Positions 24,793 to 34,215 of a DNA stretch of 54,188 nt are shown in pieces. The notes beneath the pieces are model-generated. The model was not told the DNA's origin. It made no database searches and worked only from the letters and a program-made list of their open reading frames with translations. The translations under genes were made by a program, and so were the position numbers. The stretch is from Bacillota bacterium (GTDB lineage Bacteria; Bacillota; Sulfobacillia; Sulfobacillales; JAIMBI01), in the NCBI GenBank assembly GCA_021818685.1, contig JAKATP010000005.1:1-54188 (forward strand), read 5' to 3'. The stretch's first letter is position 1, and each line of letters starts with the position of its first letter.

Positions 24793-25782
24793 GTGGATAG
24801 AGAGCTGGCGCTCGAAATGGTGCGGGTCACGGAGGCCGCTGCCATCGCCGCCGCCCGGGTGATGGGACGCGGCGACAAGATCGCAGCCGATCAGGCGGCG
24901 GTGGACGCCATGCGGAGCGCCCTCAGGACGGTGGCGATTCAGGGGCGGGTCGTAATTGGCGAAGGCGAGCTGGATGAGGCCCCCATGCTGTTCATTGGAG
25001 AGCAGGTGGGCAACGGCGACGGCGATCCGGTCGACGTGGCCGTCGACCCGCTCGAGGGCACCAATCTGGTCGCGAAGGGCATGAACGGAGCCATCGCCGT
25101 CATGGCCATCGGTCCCGCCGGGAGCCTCCTGCATGCTCCCGACATGTACATGGACAAATTAGTGACGGGATCCGCCGGGCGAGGTGTGATGGATCTGGAT
25201 GCCCCGATCGGCGACAATCTGCGGGCACTGGCACACGCAAGCGGACGCCCGGTGAACGATCTGACAGTGGTCGTGCTGGACCGGGACCGGCATCGTGAAC
25301 TCATCGCGGGCATCCGTGACGCGGGCGCCCGGATCAAGCTCATCAGCGATGGCGATGTCACCCCGGCGGTGGCGGCATGCCTCGAGGGTTCGGGGGTTGA
25401 CATGCTGGCCGGGAGCGGCGGTGCGCCCGAAGGTGTGCTGGCGGCGGCGGCGGTGAAGTGCCTGGAAGGCGAAATGGTGGCGCGGCTCCTCCCCGAAGAT
25501 GACATCCAGCGTGAACGTGCGGAGGCCATGGGCGTCCGGCCGATTGACCGGATCCTGCGTCTTGATGACTTAATCCGCGGAGACGACGTCTTGTTTGTGG
25601 CGACTGCCATCACCGATGGAGATTTTCTGCATGGGGTCCGGTACACGAAGGACGCAACGCGCACCGAAAGTGTCGTCATGCGCTCTCTGACGGGAACCGT
25701 GCGATTTGTCGAAGCCGAGCACCGGCTCGAAAAGAAGCGGCGTTTCGGGCGAACCCCGGACGCGGGAAGGATGCGTGCTTAA
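24793..25782 (+). CDS. glpX: Class II fructose-1,6-bisphosphatase
   Basis: 329 residues. The GlpX pattern is complete: VTEAAAIAAARVMGRGDK near the start, GEGELDEAPML, DPLEGTNLVAKG (metal and phosphate site), APDMYMDKL, ISDGDVTPA and GSGGAPEGVLAAAA. It removes the 1-phosphate of fructose-1,6-bisphosphate in gluconeogenesis, Mg2+/Mn2+-dependent. GTG 24793 is used, after a GGAGGAG; an ATG at 24786 is out of frame and stops at once. The TAA overlaps the rho ATG (TAATG), the conserved glpX-rho link of Bacillota. Confidence 0.95.
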   Translation: MDRELALEMVRVTEAAAIAAARVMGRGDKIAADQAAVDAMRSALRTVAIQGRVVIGEGELDEAPMLFIGEQVGNGDGDPVDVAVDPLEGTNLVAKGMNGAIAVMAIGPAGSLLHAPDMYMDKLVTGSAGRGVMDLDAPIGDNLRALAHASGRPVNDLTVVVLDRDRHRELIAGIRDAGARIKLISDGDVTPAVAACLEGSGVDMLAGSGGAPEGVLAAAAVKCLEGEMVARLLPEDDIQRERAEAMGVRPIDRILRLDDLIRGDDVLFVATAITDGDFLHGVRYTKDATRTESVVMRSLTGTVRFVEAEHRLEKKRRFGRTPDAGRMRA

Positions 25783-27728
25783 TGGCGAATGACCCGACCG
25801 AGGAGGTCAAGAAGCCGACGCGTCGACGTCGGACCCAGACCGAGGCATCGCCGGAGTTAGAGAGCGTCGAAGTAGCAGCCACGCCCGCGGCGGAAACCGT
25901 CGCAGCGGCCGAATCTGCCCCCAAGCGGCGGGGGCGTCCTCGCAAGAGCCCTGTCGAATCGGCCCCGGATCCGGCTCCTGAGACGGCAGCCGTTCCGAAG
26001 ACTCGGCGGAGAAGGACTTCCACCCGCGGCGCGGCCGCGGCTTCGGAGGCGACGGTTCCGCAGATGACACCGGAGATGGCGCCCGATCGAGCTCCCGTTA
26101 CGACGGCACCCGCCGCGCCGGTGGCTCCTGCTCCCTCTCCAGATCCCGTGGCCGTCATTCCCGAGGCGCCGGTGACGGGTGACTCGGAGGCCGCGATCGC
26201 TCCGCCGAAATCCCCCGAGTCGGTTCCGCAGGCGGTGAACGGGCAGTCTCGTGTCCCGAGACCCTCCGTGCGGCCCGTGCCCCCAATGGGACCGCGCGGG
26301 CAGCGAGGCGGACGCAACGACCGGTTTCGCGACCGGCAGCGGGGCCCGGCCCCCAATGGCCGCCGTGATGACCGCAGAGGCGTCCCGCGCGAGAATCGGG
26401 AGCCGCGCGAAATGCGGGAATTTCGCGAGCCCCGGGAGGCGCGCGACACGCGCGAACCCCGGGAGCCGCAGCTTACGATTACGCAGCTCGAGGAAATGCC
26501 GCTCCTCGACCTCTACAAGATGGCCAAGGCCCTTGATATCGCGGATTACCGGTCGGTCACCAAGTCTGACCTCATGTGGGAGATTCTCCGCGCTCGGACT
26601 CATCGGGACGGTCTCATCTTTGCCCAGGGTCTTTTGGATGTCGTCGGCGACTTCGGCTTCCTCCGGCCGGCGGACTTTGCCCGCAGCCGCGAGGACGTCT
26701 ACGTGTCGGGATCTCAGATCCGCCGGTTCGATCTGCGTCCCGGGGACCTCGTGTCCGGTCAGGCGCGGCCGCCCAAAGAGGGAGAGCGCTACTTTGCTCT
26801 CCTGCGCGTGGAGGGTGTGAACGGTCTCTCCCCCGAGAAGGCGGCCGAACGCATCGATTTTGACGCGCTCACGCCTGTCTTCCCCGACCAGCGTTATCGG
26901 CTCGAAGTGACACGGGACGAGTTAGCCACACGCTTGGTCGACATCATCGCCCCCATCGGGATGGGTCAGCGTGGCCTGTTGGTGGCGCCCCCCAAGGCCG
27001 GCAAGACCGTACTCCTGAAGAAGATCGCCAACGCCATCGTGCACAACCATCCGGAGGTTCACCTCATCGTCCTCTTGATTGACGAGCGCCCGGAAGAGGT
27101 CACGGACATGCAGCGCTCCGTGCGTGGCGAGGTGGCCAGTTCGACCTTCGACGAACCACCGGAGGATCACATCCGCGTGGCCGAGATGGTGTTAGAGCGT
27201 GCGAAACGGCTGGTGGAGACGGGACGCGACGTGGTCATCATGCTCGACTCCATCACGCGCCTGGCCCGCGCGTACAATCTGACGATCCCGCCATCGGGCC
27301 GCACTTTGTCAGGGGGCATGGACCCCGCGGCGCTGCACAAACCCAAGCGTTTCTTCGGTGCGGCCCGCAATCTGGAGCAAGGCGGAAGTCTCACCATCCT
27401 GGCCACCGCGCTGGTGGAAACCGGCTCGCGGATGGACGACCTCATCTATGAGGAGTTCAAGGGCACCGGCAACATGGAACTGCATCTCGACCGGCGTCTG
27501 GCCGAGCGCCGCATCTTCCCGGCTATCGACATCAAGCGGTCCGGCACTCGCAAGGAGGAACTCTTGCTGTCGGCCGAGGAGCTCGAAGCCATGTGGGCGA
27601 TCCGAAAGGCGATTCACAAGCTTGATACCCCGGAGGCGACGGAGCTTCTCATGAGCAACCTGAAGCGCACCCGAGCCAACGCCGACTTCTTCCGGGCCTT
27701 TGCGGCCATGGCGGAAAACGGCGGTTAG
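25782..27728 (+). CDS. rho: Transcription termination factor Rho with long disordered N-terminal extension
   Basis: 648 residues against about 420 for ordinary Rho. The first ~230 residues are low complexity: basic patches ([19 protein letters not shown], an AT-hook-like core), an alanine/proline stretch and an RE-P repeat block ([17 protein letters not shown]). Then comes the Rho N-terminal helical domain ([18 protein letters not shown]), the OB-fold RNA-binding domain, and the RecA-like motor with Walker A PPKAGKT near residue 405 and Walker [11 protein letters not shown]. The hexameric helicase unwinds RNA to end transcription. Extensions like this are known in Actinobacteria and some other high-G+C lineages. 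Confidence 0.95.
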   Translation: MANDPTEEVKKPTRRRRTQTEASPELESVEVAATPAAETVAAAESAPKRRGRPRKSPVESAPDPAPETAAVPKTRRRRTSTRGAAAASEATVPQMTPEMAPDRAPVTTAPAAPVAPAPSPDPVAVIPEAPVTGDSEAAIAPPKSPESVPQAVNGQSRVPRPSVRPVPPMGPRGQRGGRNDRFRDRQRGPAPNGRRDDRRGVPRENREPREMREFREPREARDTREPREPQLTITQLEEMPLLDLYKMAKALDIADYRSVTKSDLMWEILRARTHRDGLIFAQGLLDVVGDFGFLRPADFARSREDVYVSGSQIRRFDLRPGDLVSGQARPPKEGERYFALLRVEGVNGLSPEKAAERIDFDALTPVFPDQRYRLEVTRDELATRLVDIIAPIGMGQRGLLVAPPKAGKTVLLKKIANAIVHNHPEVHLIVLLIDERPEEVTDMQRSVRGEVASSTFDEPPEDHIRVAEMVLERAKRLVETGRDVVIMLDSITRLARAYNLTIPPSGRTLSGGMDPAALHKPKRFFGAARNLEQGGSLTILATALVETGSRMDDLIYEEFKGTGNMELHLDRRLAERRIFPAIDIKRSGTRKEELLLSAEELEAMWAIRKAIHKLDTPEATELLMSNLKRTRANADFFRAFAAMAENGG

Positions 27729-27742
27729 CCAAGGAAGCCGGA

Positions 27743-27771
27743 TTGCCGGCCGGCCGCACTTCTGGTAACAT
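27743..27771 (+). promoter_or_regulatory. Possible rpmE promoter
   Basis: TTGCCG (27743-27748), 17-base spacer, TAACAT (27766-27771): four of six matches in each box, about 45 bases upstream of the rpmE start. Confidence 0.4.
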
Positions 27772-27817
27772 GGATCAGCTTTCAGAGGCGTCAACTTTAC
27801 GTCGGGGAGGGATAACC

Positions 27818-28021
27818 ATGCGCGACGAGATTCATCCCCGATACGCCCGCACTACGGTCACATGCTCCTGCGGCGCCACCTATACGGTTGGATCGACCCG
27901 GGAGAACATGCATGTGGAGGTCTGCGGTCGATGCCATCCCGTCTATACAGGCGGCGGTCAGCGGCTCGTGGACACGGGCGGCCGGGTGGAACGATTCAAG
28001 CGCAAGTACGGCTTGAAATAA
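27818..28021 (+). CDS. rpmE: Ribosomal protein L31, zinc-binding type
   Basis: 67 residues starting MRDEIHPRY, the standard L31 start, with GGGGAGGG upstream; the longer open frame from 27743 is rejected. The C+ zinc-binding form is shown by CSCG and CGRCHP cysteine pairs and the HPVYTGGG turn. L31 sits on the 50S central protuberance bridging to the 30S. A strong intrinsic terminator follows directly. Confidence 0.96.
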   Translation: MRDEIHPRYARTTVTCSCGATYTVGSTRENMHVEVCGRCHPVYTGGGQRLVDTGGRVERFKRKYGLK

Positions 28022-28025
28022 CAGG

Positions 28026-28054
28026 ACAGAGCCGTACGGCTCTGTTTTTGTTTT
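28026..28054 (+). terminator. Intrinsic terminator after rpmE
   Basis: ACAGAGCC (28026-28033) pairs with GGCTCTGT (28038-28045) around a GTAC loop, followed by TTTTTGTTTT. Textbook Rho-independent terminator, five bases after the rpmE stop. Confidence 0.93.
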
Positions 28055-28090
28055 GGTCTCGAACCCTGGACGGAAAAGAGGCAGCCCACG

Positions 28091-29182
28091 ATGGATGCGC
28101 GGATGCTGAGCCGCTTGAACGACATGGACCAGGATCGCCAGGCGTTGGAAGAACGCATGGCCGACCCGGCCGTGATAGGCGACCCCGCTGAGTCACGGCG
28201 CCTCGGCCGCCGACTCCGCCACCTGACCCCCATCCTGAACCGTTATCAGGAATGGCGGCGCATCGAGCGGGAAACCGCGGAGCTGAAAAGGATGGTGCGT
28301 GAGGAGTCGGACGAGGATCTGCGGGCGTTCGCGGAGGAGGAACTCGACAGGCTCCGGGTGCGGCTCGCGGAGCTGGAGGCCGACCTTCAGCTCGACCTCA
28401 TCCCGCGCGATCCCGACGACGACAAGAATGTGCTCGTGGAAATCCGAGCCGGCGCTGGTGGCGAAGAGGCGGCGCTGTTTGCGGCTGAACTCATGCGCAT
28501 GTACCTCCGATACGCAGAGCGTCACGGATGGCGCAGCGAGTTTCTCTCCGAAAACCCCACGGATATCGGCGGCATGAAGGAGGTCGTCTTATTAATTGAA
28601 GGCGACGGCGCGTTCAGTCGCCTCAAATACGAGCGCGGGGTGCATCGCGTGCAGCGCATCCCGTCTACGGAGTCCGGCGGGCGCATCCACACTTCGACCG
28701 CCACCGTGGCCGTGCTGCCCGAGGTGGAGGAAGTCGAACTCGAGATCAATCCCGACGATCTGAAGGTGGAAACCATGCGGTCCGGGGGCGCCGGCGGGCA
28801 GCACGTCAACAAGACCGAGTCCGCCGTCCGCATCACGCATCTCCCAACCGGCATCTCCGTGCACAGCCAGGACGAGCGTTCGCAGCATAAAAATCGGGAC
28901 CGGGCCATGCACATCCTGCGCGCTCGCCTCAAAGAACGCTTCGAGGACGAGCAGGCGTCGGAGGTGGCAAAAAACCGCCGATCCCAGGTGGGGACCGGCG
29001 ATCGGTCCGAGCGCGTCCGCACCTATAATTTCCCTCAGGGGCGTGTCACCGACCACCGCGTGGGTCTTACGCTGCACCGGCTCGAAAGCGTCCTCGACGG
29101 AGACCTCGATGAGCTTATCACGGCGCTTAACCACCAGGCCGAGCAAGAGCGCCTGCAGATGGGCATGGAGAGTCTCGGATGA
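28091..29182 (+). CDS. prfA: Peptide chain release factor 1
   Basis: 363 residues, standard for RF1. The stop-codon recognition element is IPSTES (P-x-T type, reads UAG and UAA), and the peptidyl-tRNA hydrolysis loop is [10 protein letters not shown] with the conserved GGQ near residue 237. The frame after it ([10 protein letters not shown]) also matches. First gene of a tight run prfA-prmC-rhodanese-transporter-tsaC. Ribosome site AGAGG about ten bases ahead of the ATG. Confidence 0.96.
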   Translation: MDARMLSRLNDMDQDRQALEERMADPAVIGDPAESRRLGRRLRHLTPILNRYQEWRRIERETAELKRMVREESDEDLRAFAEEELDRLRVRLAELEADLQLDLIPRDPDDDKNVLVEIRAGAGGEEAALFAAELMRMYLRYAERHGWRSEFLSENPTDIGGMKEVVLLIEGDGAFSRLKYERGVHRVQRIPSTESGGRIHTSTATVAVLPEVEEVELEINPDDLKVETMRSGGAGGQHVNKTESAVRITHLPTGISVHSQDERSQHKNRDRAMHILRARLKERFEDEQASEVAKNRRSQVGTGDRSERVRTYNFPQGRVTDHRVGLTLHRLESVLDGDLDELITALNHQAEQERLQMGMESLG

Positions 29183-29198
29183 TCGGGACCAGATCGTG

Positions 29199-30026
29199 AT
29201 GAGGGCAGACCCCGATCTGCGCGAGGCTGTCACCGCGCTCGCCCGCGCGGGCATCCCCGACCCCGAACGCGAGGTCATCCTGCTCTTGCTGGCCGCGACG
29301 GGACAGGATCGCGAATCGTTGTACCGGGACGGTCCGGCGATGAGTCCGGGATCGCGGGCGAAATTTCGCGAGCTTTTTCGCCGCCGCGCCATGCGGGAGC
29401 CGTTGCCGTATCTGACGGGCCGGCGGGAATTCTACGGACTTGACCTGGCCGTGTCACCGAAGGTGCTGATTCCTCGCCCCGAGACCGAGACACTGGTCGA
29501 TAGAGCTCTCAGCGTGATACCTCCCCGCCCGGGCCGGGTGGTGGACGTGGGGACCGGATCGGGGGCCGTCGCCTTGGCCATCGCCTCGGCGGGACATGCC
29601 GGCTGGTCAGTGGAGGCCGTTGATCTCGACCTCAGCGCCCTATCCGTGGCTCGGGCTAACCGTGCCAGGCTCGGCCTGCCCATCAAGATTTATCCCTCGG
29701 ATCTCCTGAGCCAGGTCGAGCCGGGACTCCTCGCCGTGGTGGCGAACCTGCCCTATGTGGGTCTGGACGACCCGGTCGATCCCGAAGTCCGTTTTGAGCC
29801 CCGGCAGGCCGTCTTTGCGCTTGAGGGTGGTGTACAGCTCATCGAGCGGCTCGTCCATCAGGCTCCCATGAAGCTCGTCGCCGACGGGGTCCTCCTGGTG
29901 GAGGTGGGAGCCGGACAGGCAGGGCCGGTGGCGAGGTCGATGCGGGGCGCGGGATTTGACGTGGGACCGCCGGCCGTAGACTTAGGCGGCCAGGAACGCG
30001 TGGTCTGGGGGGTGTGGAAGACGTGA
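29199..30026 (+). CDS. prmC: Release factor glutamine N5-methyltransferase PrmC
   Basis: 275 residues from ATG 29199 (MRADPDLREAVT). Class I SAM methyltransferase with motif I VVDVGTGSGAVALAIA, the linker YLTGRREFYGLDL and RPETETLVD, and NLPY in place of the more common NPPY active-site motif that holds the glutamine amide. It methylates the Gln of the GGQ loop of release factors and is the expected partner of the upstream prfA. The 150-residue-earlier frame start lies inside prfA and is rejected; a GTG one codon upstream is possible. Confidence 0.92.
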   Translation: MRADPDLREAVTALARAGIPDPEREVILLLLAATGQDRESLYRDGPAMSPGSRAKFRELFRRRAMREPLPYLTGRREFYGLDLAVSPKVLIPRPETETLVDRALSVIPPRPGRVVDVGTGSGAVALAIASAGHAGWSVEAVDLDLSALSVARANRARLGLPIKIYPSDLLSQVEPGLLAVVANLPYVGLDDPVDPEVRFEPRQAVFALEGGVQLIERLVHQAPMKLVADGVLLVEVGAGQAGPVARSMRGAGFDVGPPAVDLGGQERVVWGVWKT

Positions 30027-30334
30027 TGAACGACGCCGACGACGTCATCTCCGTGGGCGATCTGAAGGCACGGTTGCAGACCGGCGCCCCTACGGTTTTG
30101 ATAGATGTCCGTCTGGCCAAGGTGGGCACCATTCCGGGGGCTCTGCAGATTCCCGTGACGGATCTGGAGGACGAGCCGCGCGAGTACCCCGCGGACGCGC
30201 TGTTGGTCGTGTTCTGCCAGCATGGCCATGGCGCGAGCGAATACGCCCAGGAAGTGCTGAGAGAGCAGGGCTACGCGAACGTGGCCCGCCTCGTGGGTGG
30301 GGTGGATGCCTGGATCCGGGCCGAAGGGCCCTGA
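30026..30334 (+). CDS. Rhodanese-like sulfurtransferase domain protein
   Basis: 102 residues, a single rhodanese domain. VLIDVR and PGALQIP are the CH2A-like landmarks, and the active-site loop is FCQHGHGASEYA with the persulfide-forming Cys. The ATG overlaps the prmC TGA (TGATG). Small single-domain rhodaneses carry sulfur to various acceptors; partner unknown here. Not usually found in the prfA-prmC-tsaC neighbourhood. Confidence 0.88.
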   Translation: MNDADDVISVGDLKARLQTGAPTVLIDVRLAKVGTIPGALQIPVTDLEDEPREYPADALLVVFCQHGHGASEYAQEVLREQGYANVARLVGGVDAWIRAEGP

Positions 30335-30336
30335 GC

Positions 30337-31593
30337 ATGGCAATCTCGGCAGGCGGGTGGCTGTCGGTCGGGGTGTTCTTAGGTCTTTACGTGGTGCTGG
30401 TCACCGAATGGGTGCATCGGGCGGTGGCAGCGCTGATGGGTGCGGTGGCGGTGGTGGGCCTGGGGCTCCTGTCGCCGGGGGCGGCGGCGCGGGCGCTCAA
30501 TCTGAACACGCTGGTGCTCCTGTTGGCCATGATGCTGATGGTGGTCATCCTGGAGCAGGAGGGTCTCTTCGTGTGGCTCGCGGAGCGGGCCGAAAGGTGG
30601 GGCGCCGGCAGTCCCCGGCGCGTGCTCTTTTTCTTCATGCTGATGACAGCGGCCGCGTCGGCGTTTCTACCGAACGTGACGGTGGTCCTGATGGTGGGTC
30701 CTGCCCTCATCTCGCTGGCCGAAGGCTTCGGACTCCACCCGCCGCCCATCCTGATTCTGAGCGTGGTGGTATCGAATCTGGGCGGCATGGCCACCCTCAT
30801 CGGCGACCCGCCGAACCTCCTCATCGGCACGGCCTCGTCCATGACTTTCCTCGACTTCCTCCGCTACCTCGGCCCATTGGCCGTGGTGCTGACGATGCTG
30901 ACGGTATTTTGGCTGCTCGGGAAGAGATCCCCGCGCGTACACAACGCCTCCGATCGCGAGCCCATCTTTCTTCATCAGCCATCGCACCACGTCCGCATGC
31001 TCCTCATCCTCTTTGGCGTGATGGCGGCCTCGTTCGTCCTGCAGCCCCAAATCGGCCTGCCCATCGGATTGCTGGCCCTTTTGGGGGCGCTCCTGGCGGT
31101 GATGGTGGTGGGTTCGGACTTCGATCAGCTTGTGGCCCGCGTCGACTGGTCGACCCTCATCTTCTTTGGCGGGCTGTTTGTGGTGGTGGCGGCCATGGTG
31201 CAGCAGGGCGTCGTGGCATCCCTGGCCACGTTCATCCTGGATCGGCACCTCGGTCTGGGGCTTCCCGTAGTGGTGCTCCTGGGCGCAGCCGTGCTCTCCG
31301 CCATCCTGGACAGTCTGCCCATCGTGGCCGCCATGATCCCGCTCGTGGACCGCTTGACGGCGGGACACGCCGGATATTTTCCCGGGATCTGGGTGGCATT
31401 GGCCGTCGGGGCTGCGGTCGGCGGCAACGCGACTCTGTACGGGGCAGCGGCCAATGTGGTAGCCGGCAGCCTCGCCAAGGCGCGCGGCTACCGGTTAAGC
31501 TTTAGGGACTGGATCCGGGTGGCAGGACCTTTGACGGCCGGCCTGGTGGTGGTGTCTGTGGCATGGATATGGGTCGGAGGCTTCCTGAAGTGA
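30337..31593 (+). CDS. ArsB/NhaD-superfamily ion transporter (membrane anion permease)
   Basis: 418 residues, about 11-12 hydrophobic segments. Family pattern: FLPNVTVVLMVGPALISLAE, NLGGMATLIGDPPNLLIG in the first half, and the repeat SAILDSLPIVAAMIPLVD and AVGGNATLYGAAANVVAG in the second half. This duplicated NxxGxxT..GDPPN and GGNxTxxGA layout is that of the ion transporter superfamily (ArsB, NhaD, P protein, YfiZ-like). Substrate (arsenite, Na+/H+, dicarboxylate) cannot be decided. Starts two bases after the rhodanese stop. Confidence 0.85.
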   Translation: MAISAGGWLSVGVFLGLYVVLVTEWVHRAVAALMGAVAVVGLGLLSPGAAARALNLNTLVLLLAMMLMVVILEQEGLFVWLAERAERWGAGSPRRVLFFFMLMTAAASAFLPNVTVVLMVGPALISLAEGFGLHPPPILILSVVVSNLGGMATLIGDPPNLLIGTASSMTFLDFLRYLGPLAVVLTMLTVFWLLGKRSPRVHNASDREPIFLHQPSHHVRMLLILFGVMAASFVLQPQIGLPIGLLALLGALLAVMVVGSDFDQLVARVDWSTLIFFGGLFVVVAAMVQQGVVASLATFILDRHLGLGLPVVVLLGAAVLSAILDSLPIVAAMIPLVDRLTAGHAGYFPGIWVALAVGAAVGGNATLYGAAANVVAGSLAKARGYRLSFRDWIRVAGPLTAGLVVVSVAWIWVGGFLK

Positions 31594-32579
31594 GACGCGT
31601 GGTGGGTGAGGACGGAATCCGGGAGGCGGCGGCGCTACTCTGCGCGGGGGGCATCGTGGCCTTTCCGACCGAAACTGTATACGGTCTCGGCGCGGATGCA
31701 CTCTCCGACACCGCCGTGCGGCGCATCTTCGCCGCCAAGGGCCGGCCCTCCGACAATCCGCTCATCGTGCATGTGGCCGACCAGGAGGGCGCACGGCGGC
31801 TCGCCCGCCGCTGGTCCGATCTGGCGGAGCGTCTCGCTGCCCGCTTCTGGCCGGGACCTCTCACCCTGGTGGTGCCCGCGCGACCGGAGGTCGCTTCTGC
31901 CGCTCGCGCGGGCCTCGACACCGTGGGCGTACGCTGCCCGAATCACCCCTTGGCACTCCGGCTGCTGCGAGCGGCCGCGCTTCCGCTGGCGGCACCATCG
32001 GCGAACCGGTCGGGTCGTCCGAGCCCAACCACCGCCGAGGCGGTGCTGGAGGATCTCGCCGGAGCGGACGGACTGGTGTTGGACGGCGGCCCGAGCGGCA
32101 TCGGGGTTGAGTCGACGGTCGTCGACGTGTCCACGGGCATGCCGGTGCTGCTGCGACCGGGGGGGCTCGGCCGGGAGGAGCTGGAGGCGGTGGCCGGGCC
32201 TCTTTTGAGCGTCGGGGACGGCGCCGGGGCACCGCGGGCGCCCGGCATGAAGTACCGGCACTATGCGCCCACCCTTCCCGTCCGGCTCCTCCGCTTGCAG
32301 CCTGAGGCTGCCATCGAGATGATCCGCACGCACTTTGACCCCGCCGATACCGCGGTTTTGGCCGCGACGGCGGTCCGGCAAGCCCTGACGGCCTACCGGG
32401 GGGTGGATCTGGGTCCGGACGCCGACAGCGCGGCGGCAGGCCTCTTTGAAGGCTTGCGCCGGCTGGAGCGGGAGCCGGGCCTCGTGCGTATTGTCGCCGT
32501 CTGGTCCGAGACGCGCGGCCGCGGACTGGCGGTGATGAATCGCCTGGAGAAGGCGGCCGGGGAGGGGCACCATGTCTGA
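31590..32579 (+). CDS. tsaC: Threonylcarbamoyl-AMP synthase (TsaC/Sua5 type, with C-terminal Sua5 domain)
   Basis: 329 residues. The YrdC fold is at residues 10-195: GGIVAFPTETVYGLGADA, KGRPSDNPLIVHV, PGPLTLVV, PSANRSGRPSPT, and GVESTVVDV. The C-terminal 120 residues form the Sua5 extension after the linker PGMKYRHYAP. The enzyme makes threonylcarbamoyl-AMP for the t6A37 modification of tRNAs reading ANN codons. GTG 31590 is preferred: it has GGAGG nine bases upstream and overlaps the transporter stop as GTGA; in-frame ATGs at 31563 and 31569 are inside the upstream gene. Confidence 0.93.
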   Translation: MRRVVGEDGIREAAALLCAGGIVAFPTETVYGLGADALSDTAVRRIFAAKGRPSDNPLIVHVADQEGARRLARRWSDLAERLAARFWPGPLTLVVPARPEVASAARAGLDTVGVRCPNHPLALRLLRAAALPLAAPSANRSGRPSPTTAEAVLEDLAGADGLVLDGGPSGIGVESTVVDVSTGMPVLLRPGGLGREELEAVAGPLLSVGDGAGAPRAPGMKYRHYAPTLPVRLLRLQPEAAIEMIRTHFDPADTAVLAATAVRQALTAYRGVDLGPDADSAAAGLFEGLRRLEREPGLVRIVAVWSETRGRGLAVMNRLEKAAGEGHHV

Positions 32580-33000
32580 AGGGGGCACGGTCCTATTTGT
32601 CTGCACGGGCAATACGTGCCGGAGCCCGTTGGCCCAGGGATTGTGGACAGCGCTTCATCCCGGGGCCCGGGCATCGTCCGCCGGGGTCGGGGCGTGGCCG
32701 GGATCCCCGGCGGCGGCCGCGGCCCAGCGGGTGGCGCTCGAATACGGGGTGGATCTGTCCGGGCACCGCTCTCGCCACGTGCGTGACGTCGTGGAGCCGG
32801 TCCGGCGCGTGTTCGTGATGACGCGTGAGCAGGCGGAGGAGGTGGTGCGGATGCGGCCGGAGTGGGAGTCGCGCGTGGAGCTCCTGACCGAGGCGGCGGG
32901 CGAAAGGGGTGACATTCCAGACCCGCTCGGAGCAGGCCTCGAAGTCTATCGCGGCCTGGCGGAGCGGCTTTTGGGGTTGATGCGGCGGATTCAGGAGTGA
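32572..33000 (+). CDS. ywlE: Low-molecular-weight phosphatase, YwlE-like protein-arginine phosphatase
   Basis: 142 residues. The P-loop VCTGNTCRSPLAQ carries Cys and Arg of CX5R; the Thr in GNTCRS is the residue that in Bacillus YwlE replaces the Ile/Val of tyrosine phosphatases and gives selectivity for phospho-arginine. The general-acid Asp is in IPDPLG. Role: reversal of McsB-type arginine phosphorylation in protein quality control; mcsB is not in the window. Overlaps tsaC by 8 bases. Classification as YwlE rather than tyrosine phosphatase is inferred from the Thr and gene order. Confidence 0.8.
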   Translation: MSEGGTVLFVCTGNTCRSPLAQGLWTALHPGARASSAGVGAWPGSPAAAAAQRVALEYGVDLSGHRSRHVRDVVEPVRRVFVMTREQAEEVVRMRPEWESRVELLTEAAGERGDIPDPLGAGLEVYRGLAERLLGLMRRIQE

Positions 33001-33054
33001 CGTGCGGAGACAGTCAGGCAGACATTGCTTGAAGGACGAAGGAGGCAACCACCG

Positions 33055-33498
33055 GTGCGAATTGCCATTGGCGCTGACCACGCGGGCTTTCCCTTGAAGG
33101 AGCCCACGGTCCGCTGGCTCATGGAGCGGGGCTACGATGTGCACGATGTAGGTACGTTCGACGAGGGGGTGTCAGTTGACTACCCCGACTTTGCCGCCAG
33201 GGTGACCGAGTCGGTTGCGGCCGGGGAGGCCACCTTTGGCGTTCTCTTCTGCGGAACCGGGCTCGGCATGGCCATCGCCGCCAATAAGGCGCGGGGCATT
33301 CGGGCGGTGACCTGCCACGATGTGCTCTCGGCGCGGTTGGCGCGGCAGCACAACGATGCCAACGTGCTCACGATGGGTGGTCGGATTGCCGCGCCAGCGC
33401 TCGCCCAGGAGGTATTGGCGACGTTCTTGGAGACACGGTTTGACGGGGGCCGGCACCAGCGTCGGGTGGAGGAGATTGCCGGATTGGAGCGAAGCTAA
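33055..33498 (+). CDS. rpiB: Ribose 5-phosphate isomerase B
   Basis: 147 residues from GTG 33055 (VRIAIGADHAGFPLK), with GGAGG nine bases upstream; the earlier in-frame start at 33025 is out of keeping with the family. Motifs: GADHAGFPLK, DYPDFAARV, LFCGTGLGMAIAANK and HNDANVLTMGGR. It interconverts ribose-5-phosphate and ribulose-5-phosphate; the Cys in FCGTG acts as base. Lies in the Bacillus-like ywlE-rpiB-upp order; the glyA gene usually between them is absent. Confidence 0.93.
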   Translation: MRIAIGADHAGFPLKEPTVRWLMERGYDVHDVGTFDEGVSVDYPDFAARVTESVAAGEATFGVLFCGTGLGMAIAANKARGIRAVTCHDVLSARLARQHNDANVLTMGGRIAAPALAQEVLATFLETRFDGGRHQRRVEEIAGLERS

Positions 33499-33527
33499 CG
33501 ACCGACCGGTAGCAGGCCGCGAGTTGC

Positions 33528-34169
33528 ATGGAGGTGGATGGTCGGTTGTTGAAGGTGCTGGAGCACCCCCTCTTGGCGGTGCACGTGTCTCGACTTCGGG
33601 CAGAAGAGACGGAAGCGGACGCGTTCCGCCGCCACCTCACGGCCATCGCACGGCTCATGGCCTATCCGGTGCTGGTGGATCTGCCGGTGGAGGGATATGA
33701 GCTCAGAACACCTCTCGGCAGCGCCACCGGCCACCGGCTGGTCCAGGTCCCGGTGCTGGTTCCCGTGCTGAGGGCGGGCCTCGGCATGGTGGAGGCTTTT
33801 TTGGACCTAGTGCCGGATGCGGTGGTGTCGCACCTGGGCCTTTATCGAGACCATGTCACCAAGGAGCCCGTGCGCTACTACACGAATTTCCCGCGGGGGT
33901 TGATGGCCCATCCCGTCCTGTTGCTGGATCCGATGCTGGCAACCGGCGGATCGGCCGTGGACGCCTTAACGCTCCTCAAGCAGGAGGGGGCGCGTGACCT
34001 GCGGCTCGTAAATGTCATCGCGGCGCCGGAGGGCATCCGCCGGGTTAGTGCCGAGCATCCGGATGTGTCCATCTACGCGGCGGCCGTCGATGAGCGGTTG
34101 AACGATCAGGCATACATCGTTCCGGGGCTGGGAGACGCCGGCGACCGGCAGTTCGGCACCCTGCCCTAG
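33528..34169 (+). CDS. upp: Uracil phosphoribosyltransferase
   Basis: 213 residues. PRPP-binding loop LLLDPMLATGGSAVDAL and the C-terminal uracil-binding YIVPGLGDAGDRQFGT are the family hallmarks, with VPVLRAGLGM near the middle. It salvages uracil to UMP. The ATG at 33528 has no obvious ribosome site; a GGAGGT inside the first codons followed by TTG at 33546 would give a start (LKVLEHPLL) closer to other UPRTases, so the true start may be six codons later. It precedes the ATP synthase operon, as in Bacillus. Confidence 0.94.
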   Translation: MEVDGRLLKVLEHPLLAVHVSRLRAEETEADAFRRHLTAIARLMAYPVLVDLPVEGYELRTPLGSATGHRLVQVPVLVPVLRAGLGMVEAFLDLVPDAVVSHLGLYRDHVTKEPVRYYTNFPRGLMAHPVLLLDPMLATGGSAVDALTLLKQEGARDLRLVNVIAAPEGIRRVSAEHPDVSIYAAAVDERLNDQAYIVPGLGDAGDRQFGTLP

Positions 34170-34215
34170 ACGGTTCCCGGGTCCGGTGACTTTGTGCCTT
34201 GTTTCACTTATAGAC

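Noticed and set aside
24468-24800. 110-codon ORF upstream of glpX
   Set aside because: No ribosome site, Arg/Gly-rich composition, ends within the glpX start.
30297-31505. 402-codon plus frame overlapping the ion transporter
   Set aside because: Out-of-frame shadow; the other frame has a duplicated transporter pattern with about a dozen helices.
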